Assembly: GCA_963811595.1 (NCBI GenBank)
Contig: CAWERW010000008.1
Coordinates: 124,001 to 188,000 of the forward strand
Source of the DNA: DASQFQ01 sp963811595
Lineage (GTDB): Bacteria > Actinomycetota > Thermoleophilia > Solirubrobacterales > Solirubrobacteraceae
DNA: 64,000 bases
Direction: 5' to 3'
Both the position numbers and the translations under genes were made by a program. This document shows positions 24,164 through 33,186 of the stretch, piece by piece. Numbering within the stretch: the first letter of the stretch is position 1; every line of letters starts with the position of its first letter. The notes under the pieces are model-generated. The model was not told the origin of the DNA. It searched no databases and was given only the letters and a program-made list of their open reading frames with translations.

Positions 24164-27142
24164 TCAGGAGCCCTGGGCGCGGTCGATCCACGCCTTCAGC
24201 TGCGCGACCGCCTGGCGGTCGCCGCGGACGACGGGGCGGTGCCCGGGCGGGGCCGGCTCGCCGCGCAGGAGGTGGGAGAACGCCTCGGGGGTGAGCGAGA
24301 CGGTGGCGTCGGCGCCCTCGGGCGGCGGGGTCGTGTCGACGCGGATGCCCTGGCCGTTGCCGACCGTGACGTACCAGGTGCTCGGCGGGTCGGTGGACAC
24401 GCTCTGGGCGACGGTGAACTGGTGGTCGCGCGACCAGGCGGCGTGGATCACGTAGGGGAACGTCCGGAAGACGAGCCCGGGCTCGAGCCGCGCGCCGGCG
24501 CGGGCGGCCTCGGCCAGCGAGAGGCCGGCGGCGGGGATGGCCTTCAGCGGCTTCAGCCGCCGCTTGCGGCCGGTGATCTTGGCGGGACCGCGGAAGCGCC
24601 CGACGCGGTGCGGGACGCCGGCGATGATCTCGGCGAGGGTGACCGCGGTGGCCCAGATGTGGAACTCGGCCTGGCGGCGGCCGCGCGGGTGGTCGACCTC
24701 CTTCACGTACGCCCGTCCGCCGGCCAGCGTGATCGCGAACGTCCCGACCTCGGCGATCGTGAGGTCGTAGTCGACGGGGCCCTGCACGATCGCCGACTGG
24801 ACCGGGAGCAGGCCCGCGATGATCTGCCCGGCGAGCTTGGGGTCGTCGTGGGCGAGCTTGACGAGCGCGCCGCGGAGCCACGGGTACTGGCGCCGGGCCT
24901 GACCGGTCGCGAGCCCCCGCGACGGCGGGGAGGGAGCCGAGATGATCGCGCGCTTCTCGGGCTCGGGCGGTGCGGCTGCGGGCGCGAGGGCGGCGTCGGC
25001 CTCGGCGCGAGCGACGTCGGACAGGATGTCCCCGGCCTCGGAGACCTGCCCGGCGGCGAGCTTGTCCTCGGCGTCGGCCACCTCCGGCTCGGCCGCCCTC
25101 GGCGCGGCGCCCTCGGGCGCCGTGACGCCGTTCGCCGCCCGGTCGCGGAGGGCGGACGCGGCGGCGTCGAGGTCGGCGACGACGCGGCTGGACTCCTCGG
25201 CAGGCGCGTGCGCGGCGGCCGCTGCCGCTTCGGCCTGCTCACGGGCGCGGCGCTGGAGCTCGAGCTCGTCGGCGAGGCCCGCGGCGCGGCGGTCGAGCTC
25301 GGCGACGCGGTCGAGCAGCCCGCCCTCGCGCTCGGCCTCGGCGAGCCGCGAGCGGAGCTCGCCGAGCTCGGCCTGGTCCGCCTCGCGCGCCGCGCGCTCG
25401 GCGTTGAGGTCGGCGCGGAGGGCGGCGAGCACGGCGCGGTCGGCCTCGCGGGCGGCCTCCATCTCGGCCCGCAGCTCGGCGGCGAGCTCGGCGCGCAGCG
25501 ACTCGAGCTGCGCGCGCACCTCGGCCAGCGCCGCGCGCTCGGTCGCGAGGTCGTCGCGCAGCGCCGCGAGCGCCGACTGGTCGGCCTGCCGCGCGGCGCG
25601 CTCGCGCTCGAGCTCCTCTTGCACCGCCGGGTCGGGCGCGCGAGCGAGCTCGGTGCGCGCGGTGTTCAGCTGGGCGTGGAGCGAGGCGAGCGCCGCGGTC
25701 TCGGCGTCGAGCGCGTCGCTGAGCGCGCTGCGGGCGGCCCGCTCGCGATCGAGCTCCTCTTCGAGCGTCGCCCGTGCGACCGACTCGGTGCGGAGCGCCG
25801 CCGCGGCGGAGTCGGCCTCGCTGCGCGCGGTCTCGGCCGCGGCGCCCGCGGCCGCGCGAGCCGCGCGCTCGGCCTCGAGCGCCGTCCGCAGGTCCGTGAG
25901 CTGCGACTCGGCGTCCGCGACCCGGGCGTCCGCGGCCGCGCGCGCCTCCGCGAGCTCGGCGTCGGCCGCCGCGCGAACCTCCGTGACCTCCAACTCCGCC
26001 GCCGCTCGCGCCTCCGCCACATCCGACTCGGCCGCCGCACGCGCCTCACCGACCGCGCGCTCGCCCCACGCGCGCGCCTCGGCCAGCTCGGCGCGGATGT
26101 CCTCGAGCTCGGAGCGGGCGGTCGCCAGCTCGGACTCGTGGTCGGCCAGCGCCGCGCGGGTCGTCTCGAGCTCGGCCTCGGCCGACGATGCACGCGACTC
26201 CCACTCGCCCGTGGCCTCGAGCCGCGTCGCGAAGTCGCGGCGGGCGTCGTCGAGGTCGGCCGCCGCGGCGACGGCCTGCTCGCGCGCCCGCGCCGCCTCG
26301 GCCTCGAGCGCCGACGCCCGCTCGCGCGCCTCGGCCAGCCCCGCCTCGTGCTCCGCGCGCTCGGCGCGCAGGCCCGCGACGCCGGCCTCGCGCGCCTCGA
26401 GCACGCGCAGGCGCACCGCGTCGCTGGAGCGCGCCACCTCGGCCGCGCGCATCCGCAGCTGCCAGTCCCGCGCCCGCCGCCGCGCCGTCGCGGCCGCCGC
26501 CAGCGCATCCGCGAGCGCCGCTCGCTGGTGCTCGTCGCGCGGCGTCCGCTGCTCCAGCGCCTCGGCACGGGCGGCCAGCTCGTCGCGCTCGGCGACCAGC
26601 CCCTCCACGCGTGCCTCGAGCTCCGCCCCGCGCAGCTCGAGCGCATCCAGAGCCCGCAGCGCCTCGGAGGCGACACGCGCCTGGGCCTGCTCGGCCGCCT
26701 CGGCCCGGCGCGCCCGGCGCTCGGCCATGACCGCGCGGTCGATGACCTCGCCGCCGGTGTCCTCCTCCTCGTCCGGCACGTCGACGAGCTCGATCACCGG
26801 CGCGACCCGCTCGTCGAGCCCTGCCGGCACCGGCAGCGCGGAGCGCTCGCCGCTCGGCCACTCGAGCCAGATCCCGCTGCGCGCGATCGCCTCGGGCAGC
26901 AGGTAGGCGCCGCGCCACACGCTCCCGTTCCCGCGCGCGCTCGGCGCGTCGGGCAGCGACGAGTAGCGCGACACGCCGCCGCCGACGGACGCGCACAGCT
27001 CGGGCAGCCCTTCAGGCCGCCCGACGGCGGGCGCCCAGCGCCCGCGCACGCGCACGAGCCCGGTCTCGGCGCCGGACGGCAGCCACTCGACCGCCTCGAA
27101 CGTGAGGCCGTCGAGAACGGACGCGGGCGTGGACTCGGTCAC
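24164..27142 (-). CDS. Large Ala/Glu-rich coiled-coil protein with structured N- and C-terminal domains
   Basis: 992 residues. Residues 1-130 are a compact domain (FEAVEWLPSGAETGLVRVRG). Residues about 140-690 are almost pure heptad coiled coil rich in Ala, Glu and Arg, with repeated READQAEL-type units. Residues about 760-992 hold two beta/alpha segments (LPVQSAIVQGPVDYDLTI, then FAITLAGGRAYVKEV, and VSLTPEAFSHLLRG near the end) that weakly resemble SCP2-like lipid-binding domains. There is no signal peptide or membrane helix, so it is cytoplasmic, perhaps a scaffold or polarity protein. I do not recognise a named family. Confidence 0.65.
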   Translation of the reverse strand: MTESTPASVLDGLTFEAVEWLPSGAETGLVRVRGRWAPAVGRPEGLPELCASVGGGVSRYSSLPDAPSARGNGSVWRGAYLLPEAIARSGIWLEWPSGERSALPVPAGLDERVAPVIELVDVPDEEEDTGGEVIDRAVMAERRARRAEAAEQAQARVASEALRALDALELRGAELEARVEGLVAERDELAARAEALEQRTPRDEHQRAALADALAAAATARRRARDWQLRMRAAEVARSSDAVRLRVLEAREAGVAGLRAERAEHEAGLAEARERASALEAEAARAREQAVAAAADLDDARRDFATRLEATGEWESRASSAEAELETTRAALADHESELATARSELEDIRAELAEARAWGERAVGEARAAAESDVAEARAAAELEVTEVRAAADAELAEARAAADARVADAESQLTDLRTALEAERAARAAAGAAAETARSEADSAAAALRTESVARATLEEELDRERAARSALSDALDAETAALASLHAQLNTARTELARAPDPAVQEELERERAARQADQSALAALRDDLATERAALAEVRAQLESLRAELAAELRAEMEAAREADRAVLAALRADLNAERAAREADQAELGELRSRLAEAEREGGLLDRVAELDRRAAGLADELELQRRAREQAEAAAAAAHAPAEESSRVVADLDAAASALRDRAANGVTAPEGAAPRAAEPEVADAEDKLAAGQVSEAGDILSDVARAEADAALAPAAAPPEPEKRAIISAPSPPSRGLATGQARRQYPWLRGALVKLAHDDPKLAGQIIAGLLPVQSAIVQGPVDYDLTIAEVGTFAITLAGGRAYVKEVDHPRGRRQAEFHIWATAVTLAEIIAGVPHRVGRFRGPAKITGRKRRLKPLKAIPAAGLSLAEAARAGARLEPGLVFRTFPYVIHAAWSRDHQFTVAQSVSTDPPSTWYVTVGNGQGIRVDTTPPPEGADATVSLTPEAFSHLLRGEPAPPGHRPVVRGDRQAVAQLKAWIDRAQGS

Positions 27143-27164
27143 CGCCGCGATGGTCCCAGACGCT

Positions 27165-27187
27165 CCGGCGGGTCCAGAACCCGCTGG
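27165..27187 (-). terminator. Intercistronic stem-loop after the GH115 gene
   Basis: GCGGGT (27168-27173) and ACCCGC (27179-27184) pair around the 5-base loop CCAGA. The stem extends to about nine pairs with one G-T wobble (27165-27187). It lies between the GH115 stop and the coiled-coil gene start. It lacks a U-run, so it is at most a weak terminator or an mRNA-stabilising hairpin. Confidence 0.35.
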
Positions 27188-27194
27188 AACGGCG

Positions 27195-30100
27195 CTACTT
27201 CGAGCGGCTCTCGGGCGGTCCCAGGTAGCTGGGCCGCACGCCGCCCGTGTCCACCACGAGGTTCTGCAGCACCACCGTCGGGTCGACCATCCAGAACTTC
27301 AGCACGTGCCGGCCGGGCCGGTCGATGGTGTGCCGCGTCGTGGTGCGGTTGACGTTGTCGGACGTGTTGCGCTCCCACTGCCGGTTCATCGCGGTGTCGT
27401 CCGCCCCCGTCGCCTTGGTGATGTTCACGACCTGCGGCGCGCCGCCGTCGATCGAGATCGCGTAGCGCAGCCCGTCCGGCGAGAGCACCGGGTTGCGCGG
27501 CGACAGGAACGCCGTCACGTCGACCGGACCCGTCGTGTGCAGGGTCATCTCGTACTCGAGCCGCGGCGACCCGCCGCCCGGCGTGAGGCTCGGCGCGGTG
27601 ACCGGGAACGGCTCCATCCCGTCACCGGTGCGCCCGATGCCGGGGAGCCGCTTCCAGCGCACCCCGCCGGAGCTCACGGCGCGCGTGAAGTGGTCGGCCT
27701 CCATGGCGACGTAGCCGCCCGCCTCGACGAACCCGCGCGGCCGCACGTCGGGCTTCTCCACGACGGCGGTCACCACGACCCGGCGCCCGGCGCCCGAGAC
27801 CTCGAGCGGCACGCGCGTCGTCCCGCGCGGCGCGCGCGACCAGTCGACCCGCAGCGTCGCCCGCACCTGGTCGTCGACGCGCCCGCGAGCCCGCCGCACC
27901 CGGAGCCACCGGGCGCCGGAGCGGATCCGGTAGTCGAACGCCCGCCTGCCGCGGTTGAACACCTCGATCCAACGCGGCGCCTCGCTCGAGTGCCGGCTGA
28001 GCTTCGGCAGCACCGCCGGTCTCCGCTCGGCCGGCCACCACGCCTCCGACCCCTCCAGCGCGACGCCCAGCTCCGCCCGCGCCGGCACGTCGATCCGCTT
28101 CACCGCCGGGAAGATCACGTCCGGGATCGCCTCGTCGTCGATCTCGGGCTGCTGCCACGGCGCGTTCGGGCCGTAGCGCTCGACGTCGCCGTAGTCGATG
28201 TGCGGCTGCGTCTGGAAGTCCTTCCACTTCCCGCCCGCGAGCCGGTCGTTGTAGTAGGCCGACAGCGCCTGGTCCTCGGCGAAGCGCGCCTCCGTCTCGC
28301 GCGCCAGGCCGTTCGTCGCCGCCCGGCCCTGCCCCGCGTAGAGGAGGTTCGTGAACTCCGCCTGGCGCAGCTCGTACAGGTTCGCGGTCGCCTTCACCTG
28401 GTAGAGGACCAGCTGGTAGTAGGCGTCGCGCCAGGCGGCCGGGATCGTGCGGCCGATCCGCTCGGCGCGCGCCGCCAGCGCCGTCCACTGCTGCGTCACC
28501 CGCGACATCTCGCGGTAGTTGACGAGGCTGAACGGGTTGCCCTGGTCGTCGTAGACGACCGCGGACTCGTCCGTCGTGAGGTCCTTCGTCGGATCGACGC
28601 TGATGTGGCGGTTCAGCAGCTCGGGCTTGCGCCGCGACTGCAGCAGCGAGTAGTCGTGCAGCACGTCGGCGATCGCCTTCGCGCGCTCGCGCCCGAAGTT
28701 CTCCGCCGCGTAGCGGCGCTCCCACTCCCCGAGCCGCGAGGCCGGCCAGCGGTCCGGGTCCCAGGCGTAGTCCATGAAGAACTGGGTCGGGAGCTCGTTG
28801 TTCTTGAGGTCGCCCACGTTGACGACCCACAGGCGGTCGACCCCGTACGCGTACGCCTGGCTCAGCTGGTCATGGATGTTGGGCAGCTGGTTGGTGTCCA
28901 CCCACTTGTAGTTGCGCCCGTCGCCGACGTAGTCGTAGTGGTAGTAGAGCCCGTAGCCGCCGCTGCGCGGCGGCTCGTCCTTCGACGGCAGCTTGCGCAT
29001 GTTGCCCCAGTTGTCGTCCGTGAAGACGACGGTCACGTCGTCGGGCACGCGCAGCCCCTTGTCCCAGTAGCGCTGGACCTCCTTGTAGAGGGTCCAGACC
29101 TGGGGGACGTCGAGCTTCCCGGCGTCGGCGAGGATCTGGCGCTCGGCCGCGATGATGCTCTCCATCAGGTCGATGCCGTCGCCGTCGGGCAGGCTGACGT
29201 CGCCGTTGCCGCGCATGCCGAGCGTCACGACGCCCTCGAAGTCCTCCTCGGCCATCCGCCTGATGCCGTCGGCCCAGTACCTCTTGATCGCCTCCCCGTT
29301 GCGGCGGAAGCTCCACTCGCCGTTGCCGCCGTAGGGATCCGACCCGTCCTCGGCGTGCCGGTTCCACTCCTCGATCCCGCGCATCATCGGCGCCTCGTGC
29401 GACGTCCCCATCACGACGCCGTAGCGCTTGGCGGTCGCATGGTTGAGCGGATCGTCCTCGGCGAACGCGCGGCCCCACACCGCCGGCCACAGGTAGTTCG
29501 CCTTGAGCCGCAGCATCGTCTCGAAGACCTGGGCGTAGAACTTGCTGTTGAAGCCGCTCGGGAAGCCCTCGGCGAGCCCGGGCCCGAAGAACCGCGGCGC
29601 CCAGCGGCCGAGCGCGGGGTTCTCGTCGTTGATGAAGAAGCCGCGGTACTTGACCTTCGGCGTGCCCTGGGTGTGGCGCCCGGGCAGCACGTGCAGCGCG
29701 TCGCGCCGGCGGGCCGGGACGTCGTCCCAGAAGTGCCAGGGCGAGACGCCGATCTGGCGCGACACGTCGTAGGCGCCGAAGATCGTCCCCCGCTGGTCGC
29801 TGCCGGCGATCACGAACGCCCGGCGCACGCCCGGCAGCGGGTCCTCCACCACCTGCTCGAGCGACGTCTCCCAGCGGCCGGCGATCCCGCGCACGTCGAG
29901 CTTGCCCTCGGCGACGAGCCGGTCGACGAGGCGGCTGCGGCCGAGCGTGCCGACGATCACGATCTCCTCGCCGGACGGCTCGTTGCCGAGCGCGGGGCGC
30001 ACGCCGGTGACGCGCTCGACGTCGGTCTGCAGGTCGCCGGCGACGCGGACGACGCCAGGGTGGTCGCCGGCGTCGACGACGATCGGCGCCGCCTTCCCGC

Positions 30101-30227
30101 TCGCAGCGAGCGGGAAGCTCCCGTCGCTCGGCGCGAACGCCACGTAGGACTCCCGCGCGACGGCCGGCGCGGCAGCGAGCAGAGACACGGACAGAGCGAC
30201 CACCACGGTCGCGAGCTTGGACGGCAT
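27195..30227 (-). CDS. Secreted GH115 family glycoside hydrolase (alpha-glucuronidase type)
   Basis: About 1010 residues. The signal peptide is cleaved after AAPAVA. The order is an N-terminal alpha/beta domain (to about 160), the GH115 barrel (KVKYRGFFINDENPALGRW, then MLRLKANYLWPAVWG, then AFAEDDPLN and MGTSHEAPMM), a helical region, and a C-terminal beta domain (YVAMEADHFTRAV, then LSPDGLRYAISIDGG). GH115 enzymes remove glucuronic acid or its 4-O-methyl ether from xylan or arabinogalactan. ATG 30227 has GGGGAGG 7 bases upstream; a GTG 3 bases earlier is possible. No other polysaccharide gene adjoins it. Confidence 0.9.
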   Translation of the reverse strand: MPSKLATVVVALSVSLLAAAPAVARESYVAFAPSDGSFPLAASGKAAPIVVDAGDHPGVVRVAGDLQTDVERVTGVRPALGNEPSGEEIVIVGTLGRSRLVDRLVAEGKLDVRGIAGRWETSLEQVVEDPLPGVRRAFVIAGSDQRGTIFGAYDVSRQIGVSPWHFWDDVPARRRDALHVLPGRHTQGTPKVKYRGFFINDENPALGRWAPRFFGPGLAEGFPSGFNSKFYAQVFETMLRLKANYLWPAVWGRAFAEDDPLNHATAKRYGVVMGTSHEAPMMRGIEEWNRHAEDGSDPYGGNGEWSFRRNGEAIKRYWADGIRRMAEEDFEGVVTLGMRGNGDVSLPDGDGIDLMESIIAAERQILADAGKLDVPQVWTLYKEVQRYWDKGLRVPDDVTVVFTDDNWGNMRKLPSKDEPPRSGGYGLYYHYDYVGDGRNYKWVDTNQLPNIHDQLSQAYAYGVDRLWVVNVGDLKNNELPTQFFMDYAWDPDRWPASRLGEWERRYAAENFGRERAKAIADVLHDYSLLQSRRKPELLNRHISVDPTKDLTTDESAVVYDDQGNPFSLVNYREMSRVTQQWTALAARAERIGRTIPAAWRDAYYQLVLYQVKATANLYELRQAEFTNLLYAGQGRAATNGLARETEARFAEDQALSAYYNDRLAGGKWKDFQTQPHIDYGDVERYGPNAPWQQPEIDDEAIPDVIFPAVKRIDVPARAELGVALEGSEAWWPAERRPAVLPKLSRHSSEAPRWIEVFNRGRRAFDYRIRSGARWLRVRRARGRVDDQVRATLRVDWSRAPRGTTRVPLEVSGAGRRVVVTAVVEKPDVRPRGFVEAGGYVAMEADHFTRAVSSGGVRWKRLPGIGRTGDGMEPFPVTAPSLTPGGGSPRLEYEMTLHTTGPVDVTAFLSPRNPVLSPDGLRYAISIDGGAPQVVNITKATGADDTAMNRQWERNTSDNVNRTTTRHTIDRPGRHVLKFWMVDPTVVLQNLVVDTGGVRPSYLGPPESRSK

Positions 30228-30288
30228 CACGGCACCTCCCCGAGGCTGCCGTCCCCCCGGGGTGGGTTTTGTAAACCGCTTGTCTTAA
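30228..30288 (-). promoter_or_regulatory. AT-rich promoter/operator region of the GH115 gene
   Basis: The only AT-rich patch nearby. On the minus strand a TACAAA hexamer lies about 17 bases after CCGACT, a possible -10/-35 pair. GACAAGCGGTTTAC, with a central CG and one good GTTTAC half-site, overlaps it and resembles an imperfect LacI-family operator. The symmetry is poor, so regulator assignment is a guess. Confidence 0.3.
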
Positions 30289-30450
30289 TTAGTCGGCGTC
30301 GCGCTTGGCCAGCACGAGGCCGACCGCGAGCCCGACTGCGACGACCGCGCCCGCGAGCACCGGGGCGGGGAGGTACGTCGGGCCGTACTTGCGCCGCAAG
30401 ACGACCTTGGCGCCGTTCCAGACCAGGATGCCGAGGAGCTTGTAGAACAT
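30289..30450 (-). CDS. Small membrane protein, 53 residues
   Basis: A short protein starting MFYKLLGILVWNGAKVVLRR and ending AKRDAD, with a single hydrophobic helix (about residues 28-47: PAPVLAGAVVAVGLAVGLVL) preceded by a basic RRKYGP. This N-terminus/helix layout is common in small conserved actinobacterial membrane proteins of unknown role. It starts 9 bases after the argG stop on the same strand, so it is probably co-transcribed with argG. It is too short for most ORF callers but has clean codon usage. Confidence 0.6.
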   Translation of the reverse strand: MFYKLLGILVWNGAKVVLRRKYGPTYLPAPVLAGAVVAVGLAVGLVLAKRDAD

Positions 30451-30459
30451 GCCCGGACC

Positions 30460-31764
30460 CTACCCCCCGTCGCCCTCGCGGACACGCTGCGCCATCCGCG
30501 ACTGCAGCGACCAGATCTCGATGAAGCCCGGCGACGCCTGCTGTGAGAACAGCCCGCCGGACTCCGCGAACGTCGCGAGCTGGGCGTCGTAGACCGCGTT
30601 CGCGCTCTCACGGGTCACGACGCGCGCGTGGCCCTTGAACAGCTTCAGCCCGATCTTGCCCGTCACGCGCTCGTTGACGTGGTTGGTGTAGGCCTCGATG
30701 TCGGTCCGCAGCGGCTCCCACCACAGGCCCGCGTAGACGAGGTACGCCCACTGCTGGTCGAGCCGCGTCTTGAACTGGTTCTGGTGGATCGTCCCCACCA
30801 GCCGCTCGAGCTCCTTGTGCGCGGGCAGCAGGATCGCCGCGGCCGGGACCTCGTAGATGTCGCGCACCTTGAGGCCGACGATGCGGTCCTCGATGTGGTC
30901 GACGATCCCCACGCCGTGCCGGCAGCCGATCTCCGCCGCGCGGTCGATCAGCTCGGCGAGCGGCAGGCGCTCACCGTCGAGCGCCACCGGCACGCCGCGC
31001 TCGAACTCGACCTCCACGACCTGCGGCTCGTCGGGCGCGAGCTCCGGCCGCGTCACGAGCTGGAAGACGTCGTCGTCGGGCGCGTGGCTCAGGTCCTCGA
31101 TCCACTTGCCCTCCGACGAGCGCCCCCACAGGTTGTCGTCGATCGAGTACGGCGCCGACTCGGTGCCGCCCTTGACCGGGATCCCGTGCTTGCGCGCGTA
31201 CGCGATCTCCTCGTCGCGCCCCATCTGCCACGAGCGCACCGGCGCGATCACCTTGAGCTCCGGCGCGAGCGTCGCCACCGTGCCCTCGATCCGCACCTGG
31301 TCGTTGCCCTTGCCCGTGCAGCCGTGGGCGATCGTGTCGCAGCCGGTCTTGCGCGCGTACTCGACCGCGAGCTTGGCGATCAGCGGCCGGCCGAGCGCGG
31401 TGAAGAGCGGATAGCCGTCGCCGTAGTCGGCGTTCGCCTTGATCGCCGGCAGCACGTACTCCTGGGCGAACTCGTCGCGCGCGTCGACCACGTGCGCCTC
31501 GATCGCGCCGAGCCGCAGCGCCTTGCCCTTGACGACGTCGTAGTCCTCGCCCGGCTGGCCGAGGTTCACCGTCAAGGCGACGACCTCGGCCTCGTACTCG
31601 TCCTGGATCCACTTGAGCATCACGCTCGTGTCGAGGCCGCCCGAGTAGAGCAGCAGCACCCGGCCGACCTCGCCGGGCTGCGCGAGGTAGGAGGCGACGC
31701 GCGTCGCGTCGGGATCGGCGACGCGGTGGACCTCGGTGCGGATGGGCTCGCGGGGCTCGCTCAT
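30460..31764 (-). CDS. argG: Argininosuccinate synthase
   Basis: Joins citrulline and aspartate with ATP to form argininosuccinate in arginine synthesis. It is 434 residues with the PP-loop ATP motif LLYSGGLDTSV and the family landmarks ALTVNLGQ, HGCTGKGNDQVR, GGTESAPYSIDDNLWGRS and GIVDHIEDRIVGLK. The first about 35 residues extend beyond the usual start, so initiation may be later, but no better start with a ribosome-binding site is visible. It lies 26 kb from argCJBD and alone, unlike the contiguous arg cluster of many Actinobacteria. It is divergent from an acyl-CoA synthetase, 27 bases apart. Confidence 0.94.
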   Translation of the reverse strand: MSEPREPIRTEVHRVADPDATRVASYLAQPGEVGRVLLLYSGGLDTSVMLKWIQDEYEAEVVALTVNLGQPGEDYDVVKGKALRLGAIEAHVVDARDEFAQEYVLPAIKANADYGDGYPLFTALGRPLIAKLAVEYARKTGCDTIAHGCTGKGNDQVRIEGTVATLAPELKVIAPVRSWQMGRDEEIAYARKHGIPVKGGTESAPYSIDDNLWGRSSEGKWIEDLSHAPDDDVFQLVTRPELAPDEPQVVEVEFERGVPVALDGERLPLAELIDRAAEIGCRHGVGIVDHIEDRIVGLKVRDIYEVPAAAILLPAHKELERLVGTIHQNQFKTRLDQQWAYLVYAGLWWEPLRTDIEAYTNHVNERVTGKIGLKLFKGHARVVTRESANAVYDAQLATFAESGGLFSQQASPGFIEIWSLQSRMAQRVREGDGG

Positions 31765-31791
31765 GAGGCGCGACAGGTTAGCCTCCGGCGC

Positions 31792-33186
31792 ATGCTCGAC
31801 AGCGTGCGGGAGCTGGGAGGGGAGCCGGCCGTTTCGGTCGGCGACCGCGGGCTGAGCTACGGCGAGCTGCGCGAGGCCGCCGCGGCGGTCGCGCGGGAGT
31901 TCAAGGGCGCGGAGCGGGTCGCGGTGTGGGCGGAGTCGACGCTCGAGACGTGCGTCGCCTGCGTGGCCGCGATCGCCACCGGCACGCCGCTGGTCCCGGT
32001 CAACCCGAAGCTCGGGCGCGGCGAGCTCGAGCACGTCCTCACCGACTCCTCGCCCGACGTCGTGTTCGGCGGGCCCGACGGCATCGCGGTCGACGTCGGC
32101 GCGCGCGGCGGCGAGCTGCCCGACTGCACGGCCGGCGACGAGGACACCGCGCTGATCATCTACACGAGCGGCACCACCGGCCGCCCCAAGGGCGCCCAGC
32201 TCCCGCGCCGCGCGATCGCCTCCAACCTCGACGGGCTCGCCGACGCCTGGGAGTGGACCGGCGACGACGTCCTCACCCACGGGCTGCCGCTGTTCCACGT
32301 CCACGGCCTGGTGCTCGGGTTGTTCGGGCCACTGCGCCGGGGCGGCGAGCTGCGCCACCTCGGGCGCTTCGAGCCTGCCGCCGCCGCGACCGCGCTGCAG
32401 GAGGGCGCGACGATGCTGTTCGGCGTCCCGACGATGTACCACCGGCTCGGCCGCGAGGCGGAGAGCGACAGCTCGATCGCCGACGGCCTCAAGCACGCGC
32501 GCCTGCTCGTCTCCGGCTCCGCTCCCCTCCCCGCCCCCGAGTTCACCCGCATCGAGAAGCTGTGCGGCCAGCAGATCGTCGAGCGCTACGGGCTGACGGA
32601 GACGCTGATGAACACGGCCGTGCGCGCGGACTCCAAGCGCATGCCCGGCTACGTCGGCGTGCCGGTGCCCGGCGTCGAGGTGCGGCTCGTCGACGACGAC
32701 GGCAACGAGCTCGAGGCATCCGACGACGAGACGATCGGCGAGGTCACCGTCCGCGGCCCGAACCTCTTCACCGGCTACCTGAACCGCCCGGACGCGACCG
32801 ACGAGGCGATGCGCGACGGCTGGTTCTTCACCGGCGACCTCGCCACCGTCGAGCCCGAGGGCTACTGGCGCATCGTCGGCCGCCGCTCGACCGACCTGAT
32901 CAAGACCGGCGGCTACAAGGTCGGCGCCGGCGAGATCGAGGTCGCGCTGCTCGAGCACCCCGCCGTCAAAGAGGCCGCGGTCACCGGCGAGGACGACCCC
33001 GACCTCGGCGAGAAGATCATCGCCTGGGTCGTCGCCGACGGCGACGCGCCGCCCGAGAAGGACCTGATCGACCACGTGGCGGGCGAGCTCGCCCCCCACA
33101 AGCGCCCGCGCGAGGTGCGCTTCCTAGGGGAGCTGCCGCGCAACGCGATGGGCAAGGTCCAGAAGAAGAAGCTCGCCGGGAACTGA
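31792..33186 (+). CDS. Acyl-CoA synthetase, MatB-like (AMP-binding family)
   Basis: A 464-residue adenylate-forming ligase. It has the AMP-binding motif IIYTSGTTGRPKGAQLP, the A5 motif ERYGLTETLMNTA, WFFTGDLATVEPEGYWRIVG, IKTGGYKVGAGEIE and the catalytic lysine near the C-terminus (NAMGKVQKKKL). The short length and ERYGLTETLM resemble malonyl-CoA synthetases (MatB), but several short-chain ligases share this, so substrate is open. A MatC-like carrier is encoded 16 kb away rather than adjacent. Confidence 0.82.
   Translation: MLDSVRELGGEPAVSVGDRGLSYGELREAAAAVAREFKGAERVAVWAESTLETCVACVAAIATGTPLVPVNPKLGRGELEHVLTDSSPDVVFGGPDGIAVDVGARGGELPDCTAGDEDTALIIYTSGTTGRPKGAQLPRRAIASNLDGLADAWEWTGDDVLTHGLPLFHVHGLVLGLFGPLRRGGELRHLGRFEPAAAATALQEGATMLFGVPTMYHRLGREAESDSSIADGLKHARLLVSGSAPLPAPEFTRIEKLCGQQIVERYGLTETLMNTAVRADSKRMPGYVGVPVPGVEVRLVDDDGNELEASDDETIGEVTVRGPNLFTGYLNRPDATDEAMRDGWFFTGDLATVEPEGYWRIVGRRSTDLIKTGGYKVGAGEIEVALLEHPAVKEAAVTGEDDPDLGEKIIAWVVADGDAPPEKDLIDHVAGELAPHKRPREVRFLGELPRNAMGKVQKKKLAGN

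Noticed and set aside
20662..24294. Very long open frame on the plus strand opposite dnaE (and a similar one opposite the GH115 gene at 27102-30524)
   Set aside because: High GC makes stop codons rare in antisense frames. The encoded sequence is Arg/Leu/Gly-rich without domains, while the opposite strand holds well-known proteins.
30228..30288. Rho-independent terminator in the C/G then T-rich patch before the GH115 gene
   Set aside because: No plus-strand gene ends there and the stem is not followed by a proper U-run; a promoter for the minus-strand gene fits better.
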